Source of the DNA: Flabesymbios commensalis
Lineage: Eukaryota > Annelida > Polychaeta > Terebellida > Flabelligeridae
Assembly (NCBI GenBank): GCA_964017125.1
Contig: CAXHKU010001004.1
Location: 62,001-126,000, forward strand
Direction: 5' to 3'
Length of the DNA: 64,000 nt
Shown: piece by piece, positions 42,093 through 56,728 of the stretch
Layout of the letters: the number at the start of each line of letters is the position of its first letter
How positions within the stretch are numbered: position 1 is the first letter of the stretch
Made by a program: the position numbers and the translations under genes
The notes under the pieces: model-generated
What the model was told of the DNA's origin: nothing
Databases searched by the model: none
The model's input: the letters and a program-made list of their open reading frames with translations, nothing else

Positions 42093-42696
42093 ATGCTACT
42101 AATAGCAGTCCATTCTAATATGTGTGGCATATTTCAACAACAATTTTCGAAATACAAGGTAACCATGACGACTTTGTGTGACGAAATAGAGGCGGGAATA
42201 GCCACTTCATTTAACTGTTTTATTCAATGCGACTTTCAAGGAAACCAGGCCGATTTTCATGATATCAATAATTATTCAAAGGGCTCCGAGGGCAACAGTT
42301 TTCAATATATTTGCCTAATTCAAAAACTATATTGTTCAGAACACCTTCAAGCATCATACCAGGCCGAAATAAAATAATCAAAGAAAATTATATCTCTATC
42401 AGTAGACACAAGGGGTTTGCATGTTCTGGTCCTTTCTTGACATATTCCAGCTGCTTGATAAAAAATCTGCAGCTTGATATCTATATTTTATTGAGTTTTA
42501 CTATCGCTGTAACAATCTAAGTGTAATAGTTTTGATTAGAAAGTATATAATTGGTGAATAAATGTGATAACCATGTCTAGAAAAGACCAGAAGAGGCCGT
42601 GTTTTGGTGATATAAGTCATAGATGGAATGCCTGGTTGGTAGTTTGATTGTCATATGGGCCCAAATGAAAATAAAAAATAGTGAATTTAAGTATGG
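42093..42696 (+). repeat. 604-bp short monomer
   Basis: CTCTATCAG junction. It lies 2806 bp (one 604 plus two 1101 units) after the previous 604 form. Confidence 0.96.
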
Positions 42697-45600
42697 ATGC
42701 TACTAATAGCAGTCCATTCTAATATGTGTGGCATATTTCAACAACAAATTTCGAAATACAAGGTAACCATGACGACTTTGTGTGACGAAATAGAGGCGGG
42801 AATAGCCACTTCATTTAACTGTTTTATTCAATGCGACTTTCAAGGAAACCAGGCCGATTTTCATGATATCAATAATTATTCAAAGGGCTCCGAGGGCAAC
42901 AGTTTTCAATATATTTGCCTAATTCAAAAACTATATTGTTCAGAACACCTTCAAGCATCATACCAGGCCGAAATAAAATAATCAAAGAAAATTATATCTC
43001 TACATATGGTCTCACCACCCTAAATAAGCCGAAATCCAGGGAGGTGTATACTAATGATGGAATCATCACACAAAATATTTTTAATGCGGCTGTTCCAACC
43101 TCTATTGAAACAAAATAAAATACAAAGAAGTAATAATTTTGTGAATATTTAATAAGCCCACGTTATCTTCTTTGTCAAGGATATCAGATATAACTGTTTC
43201 ATGATAACCTCGCAGGGATACAGTGGGTTAAAATGATGTGTGTCTGTTCTGTGAAAGAGAGCACGGATTATAGCCCAATTTTAACAGTATTGACTTTTTT
43301 ACACTCTAGGGGGCGTAGCTCAAAATCTGTCTGGTAACCATACCCATAGCGGGCCTGTTTTCGAACAAGGACATCTCAAGCTTTATCCTGATATGTCACA
43401 CTAAATATCTAATAGGGTGAAAAATGGTGAAATCGGCCTGCGGAATTGAGGCAGTTTACATGTGTTTCAATGGGACTGGCATTTGGGGTGGTGAGACCAT
43501 CAGTAGACACAAGGGGTTTGCATGTTCTGGTCCTTTCTTGACATATTCCAGCTGCTTGATAAAAAATCTGCAGCTTGATATCTATATTTTATTGAGTTTT
43601 ACTATCGCTGTAACAATCTAAGTGTAATAGTTTTGATTAGAAAGTATATAATTGGTGAATAAATGTGATAACCATGTCTAGAAAAGACCAGAAGAGGCCG
43701 TGTTTTGGTGATATAAGTCATAGATGGAATGCCTGGTTGGTAGTTTGATTGTCATATGGGCCCAAATGAAAATAAAAAATAGTGAATTTAAGTATGGATG
43801 CTACTAATAGCAGTCCATTCTAATATGTGTGGCATATTTCAACAACAATTTTCGAAATACAAGGTAACCATGACGACTTTGTGTGACGAAATAGAGGCGG
43901 GAATAGCCACTTCATTTAACTGTTTTATTCAATGCGACTTTCAAGGAAACCAGGCCGATTTTCATGATATCAATAATTATTCAAAGGGCTCCGAGGGCAA
44001 CAGTTTTCAATATATTTGCCTAATTCAAAAACTATATTGTTCAGAACACCTTCAAGCATCATACCAGGCCGAAATAAAATAATCAAAGAAAATTATATCT
44101 CTACATATGGTCTCACCACCCTAAATAAGCCGAAATCCAGGGAGGTGTATACTAATGATGGAATCATCACACAAAATATTTTTAATGCGGCTGTTCCAAC
44201 CTCTATTGAAACAAAATAAAATACAAAGAAGTAATAATTTTGTGAATATTTAATAAGCCCACGTTATCTTCTTTGTCAAGGATATCAGATATAACTGTTT
44301 CATGATAACCTCGCAGGGATACAGTGGGTTAAAATGATGTGTGTCTGTTCTGTGAAAGAGAGCACGGATTATAGCCCAATTTTAACAGTATTGACTTTTT
44401 TACACTCTAGGGGGCGTAGCTCAAAATCTGTCTGGTAACCATACCCATAGCGGGCCTGTTTTCGAACAAGGACATCTCAAGCTTTATCCTGATATGTCAC
44501 ACTAAATATCTAATAGGGTGAAAAATGGTGAAATCGGCCTGCGGAATTGAGGCAGTTTACATGTGTTTCAATGGGACTGGCATTTGGGGTGGTGAGACCA
44601 TCAGTAGACACAAGGGGTTTGCATGTTCTGGTCCTTTCTTGACATATTCCAGCTGCTTGATAAAAAATCTGCAGCTTGATATCTATATTTTATTGAGTTT
44701 TACTATCGCTGTAACAATCTAAGTGTAATAGTTTTGATTAGAAAGTATATAATTGGTGAATAAATGTGATAACCATGTCTAGAAAAGACCAGAAGAGGCC
44801 GTGTTTTGGTGATATAAGTCATAGATGGAATGCCTGGTTGGTAGTTTGATTGTCATATGGGCCCAAATGAAAATAAAAAATAGTGAATTTAAGTATGGAT
44901 GCTACTAATAGCAGTCCATTCTAATATGTGTGGCATATTTCAACAACAATTTTCGAAATACAAGGTAACCATGACGACTTTGTGTGACGAAATAGAGGCG
45001 GGAATAGCCACTTCATTTAACTGTTTTATTCAATGCGACTTTCAAGGAAACCAGGCCGATTTTCATGATATCAATAATTATTCAAAGGGCTCCGAGGGCA
45101 ACAGTTTTCAATATATTTGCCTAATTCAAAAACTATATTGTTCAGAACACCTTCAAGCATCATACCAGGCCGAAATAAAATAATCAAAGAAAATTATATC
45201 TCTACATATGGTCTCACCACCCTAAATAAGCCGAAATCCAGGGAGGTGTATACTAATGATGGAATCATCACACAAAATATTTTTAATGCGGCTGTTCCAA
45301 CCTCTATTGAAACAAAATAAAATACAAAGAAGTAATAATTTTGTGAATATTTAATAAGCCCACGTTATCTTCTTTGTCAAGGATATCAGATATAACTGTT
45401 TCATGATAACCTCGCAGGGATACAGTGGGTTAAAATGATGTGTGTCTGTTCTGTGAAAGAGAGCACGGATTATAGCCCAATTTTAACAGTATTGACTTTT
45501 TTACACTCTAGGGGGCGTAGCTCAAAATCTGTCTGGTAACCATACCCATAGCGGGCCTGTTTTCGAACAAGGACATCTCAAGCTTTATCCTGATATGTCA

Positions 45601-48600
45601 CACTAAATATCTAATAGGGTGAAAAATGGTGAAATCGGCCTGCGGAATTGAGGCAGTTTACATGTGTTTCAATGGGACTGGCATTTGGGGTGGTGAGACC
45701 ATCAGTAGACACAAGGGGTTTGCATGTTCTGGTCCTTTCTTGACATATTCCAGCTGCTTGATAAAAAATCTGCAGCTTGATATCTATATTTTATTGAGTT
45801 TTACTATCGCTGTAACAATCTAAGTGTAATAGTTTTGATTAGAAAGTATATAATTGGTGAATAAATGTGATAACCATGTCTAGAAAAGACCAGAAGAGGC
45901 CGTGTTTTGGTGATATAAGTCATAGATGGAATGCCTGGTTGGTAGTTTGATTGTCATATGGGCCCAAATGAAAATAAAAAATAGTGAATTTAAGTATGGA
46001 TGCTACTAATAGCAGTCCATTCTAATATGTGTGGCATATTTCAACAACAATTTTCGAAATACAAGGTAACCATGACGACTTTGTGTGACGAAATAGAGGC
46101 GGGAATAGCCACTTCATTTAACTGTTTTATTCAATGCGACTTTCAAGGAAACCAGGCCGATTTTCATGATATCAATAATTATTCAAAGGGCTCCGAGGGC
46201 AACAGTTTTCAATATATTTGCCTAATTCAAAAACTATATTGTTCAGAACACCTTCAAGCATCATACCAAGCCGAAATAAAATAATCAAAGAAAATTATAT
46301 CTCTACATATGGTCTCACCACCCTAAATAAGCCGAAATCCAGGGAGGTGTATACTAATGATGGAATCATCACACAAAATATTTTTAATGCGGCTGTTCCA
46401 ACCTCTATTGAAACAAAATAAAATACAAAGAAGTAATAATTTTGTGAATATTTAATAAGCCCACGTTATCTTCTTTGTCAAGGATATCAGATATAACTGT
46501 TTCATGATAACCTCGCAGGGATACAGTGGGTTAAAATGATGTGTGTCTGTTCTGTGAAAGAGAGCACGGATTATAGCCCAATTTTAACAGTATTGACTTT
46601 TTTACACTCTAGGGGGCGTAGCTCAAAATCTGTCTGGTAACCATACCCATAGCGGGCCTGTTTTCGAACAAGGACATCTCAAGCTTTATCCTGATATGTC
46701 ACACTAAATATCTAATAGGGTGAAAAATGGTGAAATCGGCCTGCGGAATTGAGGCAGTTTACATGTGTTTCAATGGGACTGGCATTTGGGGTGGTGAGAC
46801 CATCAGTAGACACAAGGGGTTTGCATGTTCTGGTCCTTTCTTGACATATTCCAGCTGCTTGATAAAAAATCTGCAGCTTGATATCTATATTTTATTGAGT
46901 TTTACTATCGCTGTAACAATCTAAGTGTAATAGTTTTGATTAGAAAGTATATAATTGGTGAATAAATGTGATAACCATGTCTAGAAAAGACCAGAAGAGG
47001 CCGTGTTTTGGTGATATAAGTCATAGATGGAATGCCTGGTTGGTAGTTTGATTGTCATATGGGCCCAAATGAAAATAAAAAATAGTGAATTTAAGTATGG
47101 ATGCTACTAATAGCAGTCCATTCTGATATGTGTGGCATATTTCAACAACAATTTTCGAAATACAAGGTAACCATGACGACTTTGTGTGACGAAATAGAGG
47201 CGGGAATAGCCACTTCATTTAACTGTTTTATTCAATGCGACTTTCAAGGAAACCAGGCCGATTTTCATGATATCAATAATTATTCAAAGGGCTCCGAGGG
47301 CAACAGTTTTCAATATATTTGCCTAATTCAAAAACTATATTGTTCAGAACACCTTCAAGCATCATACCAGGCCGAAATAAAATAATCAAAGAAAATTATA
47401 TCTCTACATATGGTCTCACCACCCTAAATAAGCCGAAATCCAGGGAGGTGTATACTAATGATGGAATCATCACACAAAATATTTTTAATGCGGCTGTTCC
47501 AACCTCTATTGAAACAAAATAAAATACAAAGAAGTAATAATTTTGTGAATATTTAATAAGCCCACGTTATCTTCTTTGTCAAGGATATCAGATATAACTG
47601 TTTCATGATAACCTCGCAGGGATACAGTGGGTTAAAATGATGTGTGTCTGTTCTGTGAAAGAGAGCACGGATTATAGCCCAATTTTAACAGTATTGACTT
47701 TTTTACACTCTAGGGGGCGTAGCTCAAAATCTGTCTGGTAACCATACCCATAGCGGGCCTGTTTTCGAACAAGGACATCTCAAGCTTTATCCTGATATGT
47801 CACACTAAATATCTAATAGGGTGAAAAATGGTGAAATCGGCCTGCGGAATTGAGGCAGTTTACATGTGTTTCAATGGGACTGGCATTTGGGGTGGTGAGA
47901 CCATCAGTAGACACAAGGGGTTTGCATGTTCTGGTCCTTTCTTGACATATTCCAGCTGCTTGATAAAAAATCTGCAGCTTGATATCTATATTTTATTGAG
48001 TTTTACTATCGCTGTAACAATCTAAGTGTAATAGTTTTGATTAGAAAGTATATAATTGGTGAATAAATGTGATAACCATGTCTAGAAAAGACCAGAAGAG
48101 GCCGTGTTTTGGTGATATAAGTCATAGATGGAATGCCTGGTTGGTAGTTTGATTGTCATATGGGCCCAAATGAAAATAAAAAATAGTGAATTTAAGTATG
48201 GATGCTACTAATAGCAGTCCATTCTAATATGTGTGGCATATTTCAACAACAATTTTCGAAATACAAGGTAACCATGACGACTTTGTGTGACGAAATAGAG
48301 GCGGGAATAGCCACTTCATTTAACTGTTTTATTCAATGCGACTTTCAAGGAAACCAGGCCGATTTTCATGATATCAATAATTATTCAAATGGCTCCGAGG
48401 GCAACAGTTTTCAATATATTTGCCTAATTCAAAAACTATATTGTTCAGAACACCTTCAAGCATCATACCAGGCCGAAATAAAATAATCAAAGAAAATTAT
48501 ATCTCTACATATGGTCTCACCACCCTAAATAAGCCGAAATCCAGGGAGGTGTATACTAATGATGGAATCATCACACAAAATATTTTTAATGCGGCTGTTC

Positions 48601-50403
48601 CAACCTCTATTGAAACAAAATAAAATACAAAGAAGTAATAATTTTGTGAATATTTAATAAGCCCACGTTATCTTCTTTGTCAAGGATATCAGATATAACT
48701 GTTTCATGATAACCTCGCAGGGATACAGTGGGTTAAAATGATGTGTGTCTGTTCTGTGAAAGAGAGCACGGATTATAGCCCAATTTTAACAGTATTGACT
48801 TTTTTACACTCTAGGGGGCGTAGCTCAAAATCTGTCTGGTAACCATACCCATAGCGGGCCTGTTTTCGAACAAGGACATCTCAAGCTTTATCCTGATATG
48901 TCACACTAAATATCTAATAGGGTGAAAAATGGTGAAATCGGCCTGCAGAATTGAGGCAGTTTACATGTGTTTCAATGGGACTGGCATTTGGGGTGGTGAG
49001 ACCATCAGTAGACACAAGGGGTTTGCATGTTCTGGTCCTTTCTTGACATATTCCAGCTGCTTGATAAAAAATCTGCAGCTTGATATCTATATTTTATTGA
49101 GTTTTACTATCGCTGTAACAATCTAAGTGTAATAGTTTTGATTAGAAAGTATATAATTGGTGAATAAATGTGATAACCATGTCTAGAAAAGACCAGAAGA
49201 GGCCGTGTTTTGGTGATATAAGTCATAGATGGAATGCCTGGTTGGTAGTTTGATTGTCATATGGGCCCAAATGAAAATAAAAAATAGTGAATTTAAGTAT
49301 GGATGCTACTAATAGCAGTCCATTCTAATATGTGTGGCATATTTCAACAACAATTTTCGAAATACAAGGTAACCATGACGACTTTGTGTGACGAAATAGA
49401 GGCGGGAATAGCCACTTCATTTAACTGTTTTATTCAATGCGACTTTCAAGGAAACCAGGCCGATTTTCATGATATCAATAATTATTCAAAGGGCTCCGAG
49501 GGCAACAGTTTTCAATATATTTGCCTAATTCAAAAACTATATTGTTCAGAACACCTTCAAGCATCATACCAGGCCGAAATAAAATAATCAAAGAAAATTA
49601 TATCTCTACATATGGTCTCACCACCCTAAATAAGCCGAAATCCAGGGAGGTGTATACTAATGATGGAATCATCACACAAAATATTTTTAATGCGGCTGTT
49701 CCAACCTCTATTGAAACAAAATAAAATACAAAGAAGTAATAATTTTGTGAATATTTAATAAGCCCACGTTATCTTCTTTGTCAAGGATATCAGATATAAC
49801 TGTTTCATGATAACCTCGCAGGGATACAGTGGGTTAAAATGATGTGTGTCTGTTCTGTGAAAGAGAGCACGGATTATAGCCCAATTTTAACAGTATTGAC
49901 TTTTTTACACTCTAGGGGGCGTAGCTCAAAATCTGTCTGGTAACCATACCCATAGCGGGCCTGTTTTCGAACAAGGACATCTCAAGCTTTATCCTGATAT
50001 GTCACACTAAATATCTAATAGGGTGAAAAATGGTGAAATCGGCCTGCGGAATTGAGGCAGTTTACATGTGTTTCAATGGGACTGGCATTTGGGGTGGTGA
50101 GACCATCAGTAGACACAAGGGGTTTGCATGTTCTGGTCCTTTCTTGACATATTCCAGCTGCTTGATAAAAAATCTGCAGCTTGATATCTATATTTTATTG
50201 AGTTTTACTATCGCTGTAACAATCTAAGTGTAATAGTTTTGATTAGAAAGTATATAATTGGTGAATAAATGTGATAACCATGTCTAGAAAAGACCAGAAG
50301 AGGCCGTGTTTTGGTGATATAAGTCATAGATGGAATGCCTGGTTGGTAGTTTGATTGTCATATGGGCCCAAATGAAAATAAAAAATAGTGAATTTAAGTA
50401 TGG
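42697..50403 (+). repeat. Run of seven 1101-bp monomers
   Basis: Monomers start at 42697 and every 1101 bp to 49303. Private variants are A at 42748, A at 46269, G at 47125, T at 48390 and A at 48947. The G at 47125 removes a reverse-strand stop and so opens a 65-codon minus-strand ORF (47021-47218) found in no other copy. Confidence 0.95.
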
Positions 50404-51009
50404 ATGCTACTAATAGCAGTCCATTCTAATATGTGTGGCATATTTCAACAACAATTTTCGAAATACAAGGTAACCATGACGACTTTGTGTGACGAAATAG
50501 AGGCGGGAATAGCCACTTCATTTAACTGTTTTATTCAATGCGACTTTCAAGGAAACCAGGCCGATTTTCATGATATCAATAATTATTCAAAGGGCTCCGA
50601 GGGCAACAGTTTTCAATATATTTGCCTAATTCAAAAACTATATTGTTCAGAACACCTTCAAGCATCATACCAGGCCGAAATAAAATAATCAAAGAAAATT
50701 ATATCTCTACATCAGTAGACACAAGGGGTTTGCATGTTCTGGTCCTTTCTTGACATATTCCAGCTGCTTGATAAAAAATCTGCAGCTTGATATCTATATT
50801 TTATTGAGTTTTACTATCGCTGTAACAATCTAAGTGTAATAGTTTTGATTAGAAAGTATATAATTGGTGAATAAATGTGATAACCATGTCTAGAAAAGAC
50901 CAGAAGAGGCCGTGTTTTGGTGATATAAGTCATAGATGGAATGCCTGGTTGGTAGTTTGATTGTCATATGGGCCCAAATGAAAATAAAAAATAGTGAATT
51001 TAAGTATGG
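50404..51009 (+). repeat. 606-bp short monomer, isolated
   Basis: It has the ACAT/CAGTAG junction of the 606 form. It is the only 606 copy right of 12.8 kb and sits in a region otherwise holding 604 forms. Confidence 0.96.
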
Positions 51010-52110
51010 ATGCTACTAATAGCAGTCCATTCTAATATGTGTGGCATATTTCAACAACAATTTTCGAAATACAAGGTAACCATGACGACTTTGTGTGACG
51101 AAATAGAGGCGGGAATAGCCACTTCATTTAACTGTTTTATTCAATGCGACTTTCAAGGAAACCAGGCCGATTTTCATGATATCAATAATTATTCAAAGGG
51201 CTCCGAGGGCAACAGTTTTCAATATATTTGCCTAATTCAAAAACTATATTGTTCAGAACACCTTCAAGCATCATACCAGGCCGAAATAAAATAATCAAAG
51301 AAAATTATATCTCTACATATGGTCTCACCACCCTAAATAAGCCGAAATCCAGGGAGGTGTATACTAATGATGGAATCATCACACAAAATATTTTTAATGC
51401 GGCTGTTCCAACCTCTATTGAAACAAAATAAAATACAAAGAAGTAATAATTTTGTGAATATTTAATAAGCCCACGTTATCTTCTTTGTCAAGGATATCAG
51501 ATATAACTGTTTCATGATAACCTCGCAGGGATACAGTGGGTTAAAATGATGTGTGTCTGTTCTGTGAAAGAGAGCACGGATTATAGCCCAATTTTAACAG
51601 TATTGACTTTTTTACACTCTAGGGGGCGTAGCTCAAAATCTGTCTGGTAACCATACCCATAGCGGGCCTGTTTTCGAACAAGGACATCTCAAGCTTTATC
51701 CTGATATGTCACACTAAATATCTAATAGGGTGAAAAATGGTGAAATCGGCCTGCGGAATTGAGGCAGTTTACATGTGTTTCAATGGGACTGGCATTTGGG
51801 GTGGTGAGACCATCAGTAGACACAAGGGGTTTGCATGTTCTGGTCCTTTCTTGACATATTCCAGCTGCTTGATAAAAAATCTGCAGCTTGATATCTATAT
51901 TTTATTGAGTTTTACTATCGCTGTAACAATCTAAGTGTAATAGTTTTGATTAGAAAGTATATAATTGGTGAATAAATGTGATAACCATGTCTAGAAAAGA
52001 CCAGAAGAGGCCGTGTTTTGGTGATATAAGTCATAGATGGAATGCCTGGTTGGTAGTTTGATTGTCATATGGGCCCAAATGAAAATAAAAAATAGTGAAT
52101 TTAAGTATGG
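51010..52110 (+). repeat. Single 1101-bp monomer
   Basis: One long monomer lies between a 606 form and three 604 forms. I saw no private variant in it. Confidence 0.95.
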
Positions 52111-52714
52111 ATGCTACTAATAGCAGTCCATTCTAATATGTGTGGCATATTTCAACAACAATTTTCGAAATACAAGGTAACCATGACGACTTTGTGTGAC
52201 GAAATAGAGGCGGGAATAGCCACTTCATTTAACTGTTTTATTCAATGCGACTTTCAAGGAAACCAGGCCGATTTTCATGATATCAATAATTATTCAAAGG
52301 GCTCTGAGGGCAACAGTTTTCAATATATTTGCCTAATTCAAAAACTATATTGTTCAGAACACCTTCAAGCATCATACCAGGCCGAAATAAAATAATCAAA
52401 GAAAATTATATCTCTATCAGTAGACACAAGGGGTTTGCATGTTCTGGTCCTTTCTTGACATATTCCAGCTGCTTGATAAAAAATCTGCAGCTTGATATCT
52501 ATATTTTATTGAGTTTTACTATCGCTGTAACAATCTAAGTGTAATAGTTTTGATTAGAAAGTATATAATTGGTGAATAAATGTGATAACCATGTCTAGAA
52601 AAGACCAGAAGAGGCCGTGTTTTGGTGATATAAGTCATAGATGGAATGCCTGGTTGGTAGTTTGATTGTCATATGGGCCCAAATGAAAATAAAAAATAGT
52701 GAATTTAAGTATGG
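52111..52714 (+). repeat. 604-bp short monomer, first of three in a row
   Basis: CTCTATCAG junction. It carries a synonymous T at 52305 that the next two copies lack. Confidence 0.96.
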
Positions 52715-53318
52715 ATGCTACTAATAGCAGTCCATTCTAATATGTGTGGCATATTTCAACAACAATTTTCGAAATACAAGGTAACCATGACGACTTTGTG
52801 TGACGAAATAGAGGCGGGAATAGCCACTTCATTTAACTGTTTTATTCAATGCGACTTTCAAGGAAACCAGGCCGATTTTCATGATATCAATAATTATTCA
52901 AAGGGCTCCGAGGGCAACAGTTTTCAATATATTTGCCTAATTCAAAAACTATATTGTTCAGAACACCTTCAAGCATCATACCAGGCCGAAATAAAATAAT
53001 CAAAGAAAATTATATCTCTATCAGTAGACACAAGGGGTTTGCATGTTCTGGTCCTTTCTTGACATATTCCAGCTGCTTGATAAAAAATCTGCAGCTTGAT
53101 ATCTATATTTTATTGAGTTTTACTATCGCTGTAACAATCTAAGTGTAATAGTTTTGATTAGAAAGTATATAATTGGTGAATAAATGTGATAACCATGTCT
53201 AGAAAAGACCAGAAGAGGCCGTGTTTTGGTGATATAAGTCATAGATGGAATGCCTGGTTGGTAGTTTGATTGTCATATGGGCCCAAATGAAAATAAAAAA
53301 TAGTGAATTTAAGTATGG
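52715..53318 (+). repeat. 604-bp short monomer, second of three
   Basis: CTCTATCAG junction; no private variant seen. Confidence 0.96.
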
Positions 53319-53922
53319 ATGCTACTAATAGCAGTCCATTCTAATATGTGTGGCATATTTCAACAACAATTTTCGAAATACAAGGTAACCATGACGACTT
53401 TGTGTGACGAAATAGAGGCGGGAATAGCCACTTCATTTAACTGTTTTATTCAATGCGACTTTCAAGGAAACCAGGCCGATTTTCATGATATCAATAATTA
53501 TTCAAAGGGCTCCGAGGGCAACAGTTTTCAATATATTTGCCTAATTCAAAAACTATATTGTTCAGAACACCTTCAAGCATCATACCAGGCCGAATTAAAA
53601 TAATCAAAGAAAATTATATCTCTATCAGTAGACACAAGGGGTTTGCATGTTCTGGTCCTTTCTTGACATATTCCAGCTGCTTGATAAAAAATCTGCAGCT
53701 TGATATCTATATTTTATTGAGTTTTACTATCGCTGTAACAATCTAAGTGTAATAGTTTTGATTAGAAAGTATATAATTGGTGAATAAATGTGATAACCAT
53801 GTCTAGAAAAGACCAGAAGAGGCCGTGTTTTGGTGATATAAGTCATAGATGGAATGCCTGGTTGGTAGTTTGATTGTCATATGGGCCCAAATGAAAATAA
53901 AAAATAGTGAATTTAAGTATGG
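53319..53922 (+). repeat. 604-bp short monomer, third of three
   Basis: CTCTATCAG junction. A private T at 53595 changes Ile to Leu at the end of the 94-codon ORF. Confidence 0.96.
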
Positions 53923-55023
53923 ATGCTACTAATAGCAGTCCATTCTAATATGTGTGGCATATTTCAACAACAATTTTCGAAATACAAGGTAACCATGACG
54001 ACTTTGTGTGACGAAATAGAGGCGGGAATAGCCACTTCATTTAACTGTTTTATTCAATGCGACTTTCAAGGAAACCAGGCCGATTTTCATGATATCAATA
54101 ATTATTCAAAGGGCTCCGAGGGCAACAGTTTTCAATATATTTGCCTAATTCAAAAACTATATTGTTCAGAACACCTTCAAGCATCATACCAGGCCGAAAT
54201 AAAATAATCAAAGAAAATTATATCTCTACATATGGTCTCACCACCCTAAATAAGCCGAAATCCAGGGAGGTGTATACTAATGATGGAATCATCACACAAA
54301 ATATTTTTAATGCGGCTGTTCCAACCTCTATTGAAACAAAATAAAATACAAAGAAGTAATAATTTTGTGAATATTTAATAAGCCCACGTTATCTTCTTTG
54401 TCAAGGATATCAGATATAACTGTTTCATGATAACCTCGCAGGGATACAGTGGGTTAAAATGATGTGTGTCTGTTCTGTGAAAGAGAGCACGGATTATAGC
54501 CCAATTTTAACAGTATTGACTTTTTTACACTCTAGGGGGCGTAGCTCAAAATCTGTCTGGTAACCATACCCATAGCGGGCCTGTTTTCGAACAAGGACAT
54601 CTCAAGCTTTATCCTGATATGTCACACTAAATATCTAATAGGGTGAAAAATGGTGCAATCGGCCTGCGGAATTGAGGCAGTTTACATGTGTTTCAATGGG
54701 ACTGGCATTTGGGGTGGTGAGACCATCAGTAGACACAAGGGGTTTGCATGTTCTGGTCCTTTCTTGACATATTCCAGCTGCTTGATAAAAAATCTGCAGC
54801 TTGATATCTATATTTTATTGAGTTTTACTATCGCTGTAACAATCTAAGTGTAATAGTTTTGATTAGAAAGTATATAATTGGTGAATAAATGTGATAACCA
54901 TGTCTAGAAAAGACCAGAAGAGGCCGTGTTTTGGTGATATAAGTCATAGATGGAATGCCTGGTTGGTAGTTTGATTGTCATATGGGCCCAAATGAAAATA
55001 AAAAATAGTGAATTTAAGTATGG
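53923..55023 (+). repeat. 1101-bp monomer with the C variant
   Basis: C at 54656 is shared only with 661 and 56361. With the next 604 form it makes the first unit of a 1705-bp dimer. Confidence 0.95.
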
Positions 55024-55627
55024 ATGCTACTAATAGCAGTCCATTCTAATATGTGTGGCATATTTCAACAACAATTTTCGAAATACAAGGTAACCATGAC
55101 GACTTTGTGTGACGAAATAGAGGCGGGAATAGCCACTTCATTTAACTGTTTTATTCAATGCGACTTTCAAGGAAACCAGGCCGATTTTCATGATATCAAT
55201 AATTATTCAAAGGGCTCCGAGGGCAACAGTTTTCAATATATTTGCCTAATTCAAAAACTATATTGTTCAGAACACCTTCAAGCATCATACCAGGCCAAAA
55301 TAAAATAATCAAAGAAAATTATATCTCTATCAGTAGACACAAGGGGTTTGCATGTTCTGGTCCTTTCTTGACATATTCCAGCTGCTTGATAAAAAATCTG
55401 CAGCTTGATATCTATATTTTATTGAGTTTTACTATCGCTGTAACAATCTAAGTGTAATAGTTTTGATTAGAAAGTATATAATTGGTGAATAAATGTGATA
55501 ACCATGTCTAGAAAAGACCAGAAGAGGCCGTGTTTTGGTGATATAAGTCATAGATGGAATGCCTGGTTGGTAGTTTGATTGTCATATGGGCCCAAATGAA
55601 AATAAAAAATAGTGAATTTAAGTATGG
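55024..55627 (+). repeat. 604-bp short monomer
   Basis: CTCTATCAG junction. A private A at 55297 changes Glu to Lys in the 94-codon ORF. Confidence 0.96.
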
Positions 55628-56728
55628 ATGCTACTAATAGCAGTCCATTCTAATATGTGTGGCATATTTCAACAACAATTTTTGAAATACAAGGTAACCA
55701 TGACGACTTTGTGTGACGAAATAGAGGCGGGAATAGCCACTTCATTTAACTGTTTTATTCAATGCGACTTTCAAGGAAACCAGGCCGATTTTCATGATAT
55801 CAATAATTATTCAAAGGGCTCCGAGGGCAACAGTTTTCAATATATTTGCCTAATTCAAAAACTATATTGTTCAGAACACCTTCAAGCATCATACCAGGCC
55901 GAAATAAAATAATCAAAGAAAATTATATCTCTACATATGGTCTCACCACCCTAAATAAGCCGAAATCCAGGGAGGTGTATACTAATGATGGAATCATCAC
56001 ACAAAATATTTTTAATGCGGCTGTTCCAACCTCTATTGAAACAAAATAAAATACAAAGAAGTAATAATTTTGTGAATATTTAATAAGCCCACGTTATCTT
56101 CTTTGTCAAGGATATCAGATATAACTGTTTCATGATAACCTCGCAGGGATACAGTGGGTTAAAATGATGTGTGTCTGTTCTGTGAAAGAGAGCACGGATT
56201 ATAGCCCAATTTTAACAGTATTGACTTTTTTACACTCTAGGGGGCGTAGCTCAAAATCTGTCTGGTAACCATACCCATAGCGGGCCTGTTTTCGAACAAG
56301 GACATCTCAAGCTTTATCCTGATATGTCACACTAAATATCTAATAGGGTGAAAAATGGTGCAATCGGCCTGCGGAATTGAGGCAGTTTACATGTGTTTCA
56401 ATGGGACTGGCATTTGGGGTGGTGAGACCATCAGTAGACACAAGGGGTTTGCATGTTCTGGTCCTTTCTTGACATATTCCAGCTGCTTGATAAAAAATCT
56501 GCAGCTTGATATCTATATTTTATTGAGTTTTACTATCGCTGTAACAATCTAAGTGTAATAGTTTTGATTAGAAAGTATATAATTGGTGAATAAATGTGAT
56601 AACCATGTCTAGAAAAGACCAGAAGAGGCCGTGTTTTGGTGATATAAGTCATAGATGGAATGCCTGGTTGGTAGTTTGATTGTCATATGGGCCCAAATGA
56701 AAATAAAAAATAGTGAATTTAAGTATGG
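55628..56728 (+). repeat. 1101-bp monomer with the C variant
   Basis: C at 56361 lies exactly 1705 bp after the C at 54656. A private T at 55683 breaks the TTCGAA palindrome found in other copies. Confidence 0.95.

Noticed and set aside
47021-47218. Minus-strand 65-codon ORF
   Set aside because: It exists in one monomer only because the G at 47125 removes a stop; no other copy has it.
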